From NCBI GenBank assembly GCA_964509765.1, contig CAZDYI010000107.1, positions 1 through 19,931 of the forward strand: 19,931 nt of DNA. Direction: 5' to 3'. Position numbers and translations under genes: made by a program. The stretch's first letter is position 1. Every line of letters begins with the position of its first letter. Positions 16,964 to 19,931 of the stretch are shown piece after piece. Source of the stretch: CAZDYI01 sp964509765 (GTDB taxonomy: Bacteria; Pseudomonadota; Gammaproteobacteria; Tethybacterales; Tethybacteraceae). Under the pieces are notes generated by a model. That model saw only the letters and a list, made by a program, of their open reading frames with translations, did not search any database and was not told the DNA's origin.

Positions 16964-17509
16964 TTACTGACCCTCTGCAGGAGGGCCCGCCGCCTTCTCT
17001 CCGCCTTCCTCAGGCCCATCCTTCCCTTCCGGTGGCTCATCGCGCGCGGCCACCTCCCTGACCTCGCGCCTGCCGTCCTTCCCCGGCCACACCACCCGGA
17101 ACGGACGGCCCGGAAACACCTCCAGCTTCACCGCGCCCAGCACCCGGCCCTCGAAGCCCGCCCGGCAAGCCAGCTGGACAACCAGCGGATCCCCGCCGCC
17201 GCGCCACTCCGAGTGCTTCAGGCGCACCTCGCCGCCATCCAGCATCCGACCCTCCAGCTCCGGGCCGGCCTCCGCCCAGGAGACGTAACCCGCTATCTTC
17301 CCGTCGCCGTCGTCGCGCACCAGCCTGTACTGCCTCAGGTGGATCGCAGGCATCACCAGCCAGTGCAGGTCAGACAAGAACAGGTGGCGGTAGCGCCTGC
17401 TCCCGCCAAGGTAAGCAACCACCTCGCCCAAGGCGCGCTGCTCGGCGGCAAGGACGCCGCCCTCCGGAGGACCCTCGCCGCTTGCGGGCGGCCCGCCATC
17501 CTCAGCCAC
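16964..17509 (-). CDS. Divergent HlyC-type toxin-activating lysine acyltransferase
   Basis: 181 aa from a GTG at 17509, overlapping the end of RTX2 by 8 nt (GTGGCTGA), so translation is probably coupled. Residues about 26-140 match the HlyC fold family: ALGEVVAYL, then SRRYRHLFLSDLHWLVMPAI (37-56), LRQYRLVRDD, AGYVSWAEAGPELEGRML (73-90) and VFPGRPFRVV (131-140). Pro/Gly/Glu-rich extensions flank the core. In HlyC, Ser20, His23 and Asp92 are the key residues. Here the Ser aligns (Ser37), the His position is Tyr40 with His42 two residues on, and the Asp position falls at Gln112/Leu113. HlyC enzymes transfer fatty acyl groups from acyl carrier protein to toxin lysines in the cytoplasm before export. 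Activity here is uncertain; the family call is fairly firm. Confidence 0.78.
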   Translation of the reverse strand: MAEDGGPPASGEGPPEGGVLAAEQRALGEVVAYLGGSRRYRHLFLSDLHWLVMPAIHLRQYRLVRDDGDGKIAGYVSWAEAGPELEGRMLDGGEVRLKHSEWRGGGDPLVVQLACRAGFEGRVLGAVKLEVFPGRPFRVVWPGKDGRREVREVAARDEPPEGKDGPEEGGEKAAGPPAEGQ

Positions 17510-19931
17510 CCGGGCCGACCGGCAGCGTCGTCCAGTAGTCCTGGTGGTTCTGAGCCAGGAACGACGACACGTCGCCGCCGCCCTCGACGTGAGACGCGAT
17601 CGCCGACACCAGGCGCTCGGCCGAAGCCGCGTTCAGAACGCTACCGCCGGCCTCGATCCGCTCGATCTTACGGGCGTCACCCGTCGCATACCAGCTGTCG
17701 ACCACGACCTTGGAAGTCCCGTCAACGTCGCTGATCACCATGTCGTCGCCCTCCCGAGACAGCGACAGGCCCGTGGACGCGTGACCCAATATCCGCACCG
17801 TGTCCGTCCCGCCGCTGTCGACCACCCGGTCCTCGCCGAACGTCCCCGAGAACGCATACACGTCGTTCCCCGACCCGCCGTGAAGGGTCTCCGAAGCCGC
17901 AGTCGAGGCCAGCGTGTCGGCCGAGGCCGTGCCCACCACGAACGGGCCGCTCCACACCGTCCCGCCTGAGAACTCCACCGACTCGATGCTTGCCGAGGAA
18001 TAGTAGAAATGGTCGTGGACCCACAGGCTGTCCGTCGCCGTGCGGACGCCCTGGTCGTCCGCCGCGCCCAGCAACTCAACCTTCAGGTGGTTGACGTGAC
18101 GGCTCAGCAACACGTCTTCCACGCCGAAGCCCGACTCCACCACGATCCGATCGCCCGAATCGCCCGTCCACCGGAACCAGCCGCGCGGGCCGCGCGTCTC
18201 GTCGATTGCGTCCGCCCCCGTACCGGAGCCCAGGTAGTACACGTCGTTGCCGCCCGCGCCCCGCAACCAGTCGTTGCCTCCCGCGTCAGCGTCGAAATAG
18301 TCCACGCGGCCGTCCATGCCGACCAGGGTGTCCGCTGCTGCCGTCCCCCGCATCGAAACCACGTCCAGAACCGAATCGCCCCACACCGTCCCGTCCGCAA
18401 AGCGCACGCTCTCCACCTTAGCCGAGGCGGTGTAGTAGTGGTCGTGAATCCAAAGGCTGTCCGTCGCAGCCCTGTTGCCGTCGCCGTCCGCCGCCCCCAG
18501 CAACTCAACCTTCAGGTGGTTGCCGTGACGGCTCAGCACCACGTCCGACACCCCGTGGCCCGACTCCACCACGATCCTGTCGTCCGAATCGCCCGCCCGA
18601 CGGAACCAGCCGCGCGCGTCGCGCGTCTCGTCGATCACGTCCGCTCCCGTCCCGGAGCCCAGGTAGTACACGTCGTTGCCTCTCGCGCCGCGCAACCAGT
18701 CGTTGCCTCCCGCGTCAGCGTCGAAGTAGTCCGCCCGGCCGTCCAGGCCGACCAGGGTGTCCGCTGCTGCCGTCCCCCGCATCGAAGCCACGCCCAGCAC
18801 CGAATCGCCCCACACCGTCCCGTCCGAAAAGCGCACGCTCTCCACCTTCGCCGAGGCGGTGTAGTAGTGGTCGTGAATCCACAGGCTGTCCGTCACCGCA
18901 CGGTCGCCGTCCCCGTCCGCAACTCCCAGCAGCTCAACCTTCAGGTGGTTGCCGTGACGGCGCAACTGGACGTCAGACACCCCGAAGCCCGACTCAACCA
19001 CGATCCGGTCGTCCGAATCGCCCGTCCGCCGGAACCAGCCGCGCGGGTCGCGGGTCTCGTTGATCACGTCCGCTCCCGTCCCGCTGCCCAGGTAGTACAC
19101 GTCGTTGCCGCCCGCGCCGCGCAGCTCGTCGTTCCCGCCTGCGTCCGCGTCGAAATAATCCGCCCGGCCGTCCAGGCCGACCAGGGTGTCCGCTGCTGAC
19201 GTCCCACGCATCGAAGCCACGTCCAGCACCGAATCGCCCCACACCGTCCCGTCCGAAAAGCGCACGCTCTCCACCTTTGCCGAGGCGTAGTAGTAGTGGT
19301 CGTGAATCCACAGGCTGTCCGTCGCCGCCCGGTCGCCGTCATCGTCCGCCGCGCCCAGCAACTCCACCTTCAGGTGGTTGCCGTGACGGCGCAACTGGAC
19401 GTCAGACACCCCGAAGCCCGACTCCACCACTATCCTGTCGTCCGAATCGCCCGCCCGGCGGAACAAGCCGCCCGCGTCGCGCGTCTCGTTGATCACGTCC
19501 GCTCCCGTCCCGCTGCCCAGGTAGTACACGTCGTTCCCGCCCGCGCCGCGAAGCTCGTCGTTGCCTCCCGCGTCCGCGTCGAAATAGTCCGCCCGGCCGT
19601 CCAGGCCGACCAGGGTGTCCACTGCAGACGTCCCCCGCATCGAAGCCGCGTCCAGAACCGAATCGCCCCACACCGTCCCGTCCGAGAACACCACGCTCTC
19701 AACCTTCGCCGAGGCGTGGTAGTAGTGGTCGTGAATCCAAAGGCTGTCCGTCACCGCACGGTTGCCGTCGCCGTCCGCAGCGCCCAGCAGCTCAACCTTC
19801 AGGTGGTTGCCGTGACGGCGCAGCTGGACGTCCGACACGCCGAAACCCGACTCCACCGCGATCCTGTCTCCCGAATCGCCCGCCCCCCGGCGGACGCTCG
19901 GAATGCTGAAACCGCTCAGGTAGTAACGAGC
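17502..19931 (-). CDS. RTX2: repetitive RTX calcium-binding protein, C-terminal part (5' end outside window)
   Basis: The frame is open from the right edge to TGA at 17502-17504, 809 residues, so this is a 3' fragment. Five 143-aa units (FDADAGGNDELRGAGGND, VYYLGSGTGADVINETRD, DRIVVESGFGVSDVQLRR, HGNHLKVELLG, KVESVRFSDGTVWGDSVLD) each combine a degenerate RTX block with a haemolysin-related motif. The outermost unit is diverged (RYYLSGFSIPSVRRGAG). A shorter last block (SETLHGGSGNDVYAFSGTFG) and a non-repetitive tail (ASAERLVSAIASHVEGGG...DYWTTLPVGPGG) follow. That tail is where a type I secretion signal should be. The acyltransferase, ABC exporter and adaptor genes come directly after, so RTX2 is the likely cargo. 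Whether it carries a pore-forming domain cannot be judged here. Confidence 0.9.
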   Translation of the reverse strand, partial: ARYYLSGFSIPSVRRGAGDSGDRIAVESGFGVSDVQLRRHGNHLKVELLGAADGDGNRAVTDSLWIHDHYYHASAKVESVVFSDGTVWGDSVLDAASMRGTSAVDTLVGLDGRADYFDADAGGNDELRGAGGNDVYYLGSGTGADVINETRDAGGLFRRAGDSDDRIVVESGFGVSDVQLRRHGNHLKVELLGAADDDGDRAATDSLWIHDHYYYASAKVESVRFSDGTVWGDSVLDVASMRGTSAADTLVGLDGRADYFDADAGGNDELRGAGGNDVYYLGSGTGADVINETRDPRGWFRRTGDSDDRIVVESGFGVSDVQLRRHGNHLKVELLGVADGDGDRAVTDSLWIHDHYYTASAKVESVRFSDGTVWGDSVLGVASMRGTAAADTLVGLDGRADYFDADAGGNDWLRGARGNDVYYLGSGTGADVIDETRDARGWFRRAGDSDDRIVVESGHGVSDVVLSRHGNHLKVELLGAADGDGNRAATDSLWIHDHYYTASAKVESVRFADGTVWGDSVLDVVSMRGTAAADTLVGMDGRVDYFDADAGGNDWLRGAGGNDVYYLGSGTGADAIDETRGPRGWFRWTGDSGDRIVVESGFGVEDVLLSRHVNHLKVELLGAADDQGVRTATDSLWVHDHFYYSSASIESVEFSGGTVWSGPFVVGTASADTLASTAASETLHGGSGNDVYAFSGTFGEDRVVDSGGTDTVRILGHASTGLSLSREGDDMVISDVDGTSKVVVDSWYATGDARKIERIEAGGSVLNAASAERLVSAIASHVEGGGDVSSFLAQNHQDYWTTLPVGPGG
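17980..19931 (-). repeat. Tandem 429-bp (143-aa) repeat array of RTX2
   Basis: The same motif (NHLKVELLG) recurs at plus-strand anchors 18067, 18496, 18925, 19354 and 19783, each exactly 429 bp apart, so no indels exist between units. The three central units are most alike. The array is related in design to the RTX1 units but three codons longer, with different linker residues (ADVINETRD against HDIVYEGSG). Confidence 0.92.

Noticed and set aside
16877..17734. Plus-strand open frame of 285 codons over the acyltransferase
   Set aside because: Arg/Pro-rich low-complexity translation, and the minus-strand frame matches the HlyC family.
18009..19199. Plus-strand open frame of 396 codons opposite RTX2
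   Set aside because: Same cause: an antisense shadow of the 143-aa repeats, with no protein-like motif.

Overview
This window looks like an accessory island of a GC-rich, probably host-associated proteobacterium. The type I secretion genes are clearly GC-rich, while the ankyrin genes, the yjgN-like gene and the N-terminal part of the left-hand RTX gene look more AT-rich. The species cannot be named. A Gram-negative cell is implied by the HlyB/HlyD-type exporter, and a eukaryote-facing lifestyle is suggested, as inference only, by RTX proteins combined with exported ankyrin-repeat proteins.

Nearly everything is on the minus strand, so it reads from right to left. (1) 19931-17502: the 3' part of a repetitive RTX/haemolysin-type calcium-binding protein (RTX2), built of units of exactly 429 bp (143 aa). 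(2) 17509-16964: a divergent HlyC-type toxin acyltransferase overlapping the RTX2 stop by 8 nt. (3) 16708-14555 and 14546-12987: a HlyB-type ABC exporter and a HlyD-type membrane fusion protein. Together these form a structural protein - acyltransferase - ABC - adaptor cluster. The outer-membrane TolC partner is absent. (4) 11777-12952, plus strand: a YjgN/DUF898 membrane protein, convergent with hlyD.

(5) 11471-9852 and 7928-6975: two paralogous ankyrin-repeat proteins with signal peptides (ank2, ank1) and a shared C-terminal extension. They are separated by a decayed insertion sequence (IS-B, 8029-9852, plus). ank1 is followed directly by a better preserved copy of the same element in opposite orientation (IS-A, 5133-6975, minus). 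ank1 is therefore bracketed by an inverted IS pair, and IS-A has inserted exactly at its stop codon. The transposase of both copies lies in two frames. In IS-A the junction is an A11 run, consistent with programmed slippage or frameshifting.

(6) 5002-4742: a small hypothetical gene overlapping (7) 4769-1, the start of a second RTX protein (RTX1). RTX1 has an EF-hand-like FrpC-type N-terminal region followed by units of exactly 420 bp (140 aa). A Trp codon (TGG) in one unit has become TGA at 1446-1448, yet the frame stays open to the window edge, so RTX1 is probably a recent nonsense pseudogene or a polymorphic allele.

How the parts work together (inference): RTX2, and formerly RTX1, would be exported through the HlyB/HlyD channel with a TolC encoded elsewhere. 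The HlyC-like protein may modify RTX2, although its expected catalytic His and Asp are not conserved. The ankyrin proteins would leave the cytoplasm through Sec.
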